Positions 41,419-41,610 of a DNA stretch of 41,610 nucleotides are shown here, piece by piece. The position numbers were made by a program, and so were the translations under genes. Location: positions 1 through 41,610 of the forward strand of contig PHCU01000014.1 of the NCBI GenBank assembly GCA_002842345.1. The letters are read 5' to 3'. This DNA comes from Betaproteobacteria bacterium HGW-Betaproteobacteria-12. Lineage in GTDB: Bacteria > Pseudomonadota > Gammaproteobacteria > Burkholderiales > Rhodocyclaceae. Under the pieces are notes generated by a model, which was given only the letters and a program-made list of their open reading frames with translations, was not told where the DNA came from and made no database searches. Positions within the stretch are counted from its first letter, which is position 1. Each line of letters starts with the position of its first letter.

Positions 41419-41610
41419 GCCCGGGTGATGATGTCGCGAATCAGGTGCAGCCGGCGGTGGAAGAAATGGTCAGCACCCGGCACCACCACCACCGGCAGAT
41501 CGTTCGGCTGGGCCCAGGCGAAGACGTTGCCGAGCGGCACCAAGGTATCGTCCGAGCCGTGGATGACGATGGTGTCGTGTGGCACGGCCTCGGTGTCGTA
41601 ACGGCGGGGG
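41406..41610 (-). CDS. Alpha/beta hydrolase, C-terminal part (cut by window edge)
   Basis: The last ~67 codons of a minus-strand gene whose start lies beyond the right edge. The visible end contains the usual acid residue in [14 protein letters not shown] and the catalytic His in [15 protein letters not shown]. This is the pattern of the COG2945-type predicted hydrolases. The stop overlaps the NodI-like ATPase start by 13 bases, so they are probably co-transcribed. The substrate is unknown. Confidence 0.85.
   Translation of the reverse strand, partial: PRRYDTEAVPHDTIVIHGSDDTLVPLGNVFAWAQPNDLPVVVVPGADHFFHRRLHLIRDIITRAWRH

Noticed and set aside
1-41610. CRISPR arrays, tRNA or rRNA genes
   Set aside because: No regularly spaced repeats, tRNA-like cloverleaf or rRNA segments were noticed anywhere in the window.

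Overview
The window looks like chromosomal DNA of a GC-rich betaproteobacterium, most likely Rhodocyclales (Dechloromonas/Azonexus/Azoarcus-like). This placement is inferred from codon usage, the rpmH-rnpA-yidD-yidC-mnmE block and the style of the pigment genes; no database search was run. The left edge is the conserved neighbourhood of the replication origin. Two matches to the ParB-binding parS sequence (11649-11662 and 29595-29608) and a DnaA-box cluster in an AT-rich gap (about 3762-3974) also suggest an origin-proximal location.

Layout: (1) 1-3736, + strand: rpmH (partial), rnpA, yidD, yidC, mnmE. (2) 3737-4033: AT-rich gap with DnaA boxes. (3) 4034-6981, - strand: an MlaE-like permease, an MCE-domain (MlaD-like) protein and a lipoprotein, preceded by a DUF2726 protein. 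(4) 7072-16177, + strand: a TauE-type permease, a B12-binding-type radical SAM enzyme, a lipoprotein, then a flavin-dependent halogenase-like enzyme, an FkbO/Hyg5/XanB2-type chorismatase, a MipA-like outer-membrane protein, an acyltransferase, a glycosyltransferase and a cation/proton antiporter. (5) 16192-20155, - strand: a J-domain-like membrane protein, then ketoreductase, dehydratase, chain-length factor and ketosynthase. (6) 20335-26217, + strand: a type VI secretion cassette of VgrG spike, lipase effector, Tli4-like immunity protein and a small exported protein. (7) 26237-37469, - strand: an operon of 13 tightly packed or overlapping genes with two ACPs, a ketosynthase, a COG4648 membrane protein, an aryl-acid ligase, a hotdog dehydratase, an LpxL-like acyltransferase, a LolA-like protein, an MMPL exporter, a hydrolase, a polysaccharide deacetylase, a methyltransferase and a DUF1615 lipoprotein. 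(8) 37533-41610, - strand: dsbD, cutA, a NodIJ-like ABC transporter and a partial alpha/beta hydrolase.

Regions 4, 5 and 7 together form an aryl polyene (xanthomonadin/arcuflavin-like) pigment locus. The proposed flow is: the chorismatase makes hydroxybenzoate from chorismate; the ligase loads it onto an ACP; ketosynthases with the chain-length factor, the ketoreductase and the dehydratases build the polyene; the methyltransferase and halogenase-like enzyme decorate it; the acyltransferases and glycosyltransferase turn it into a lipid; and the MMPL and LolA-like proteins move it to the outer membrane. The T6SS cassette sits between the two minus-strand halves of the locus and carries its own promoter. 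The most notable items are this split locus, the pair of parS-like sites embedded in pigment genes, and the effector/immunity/small-protein trio.
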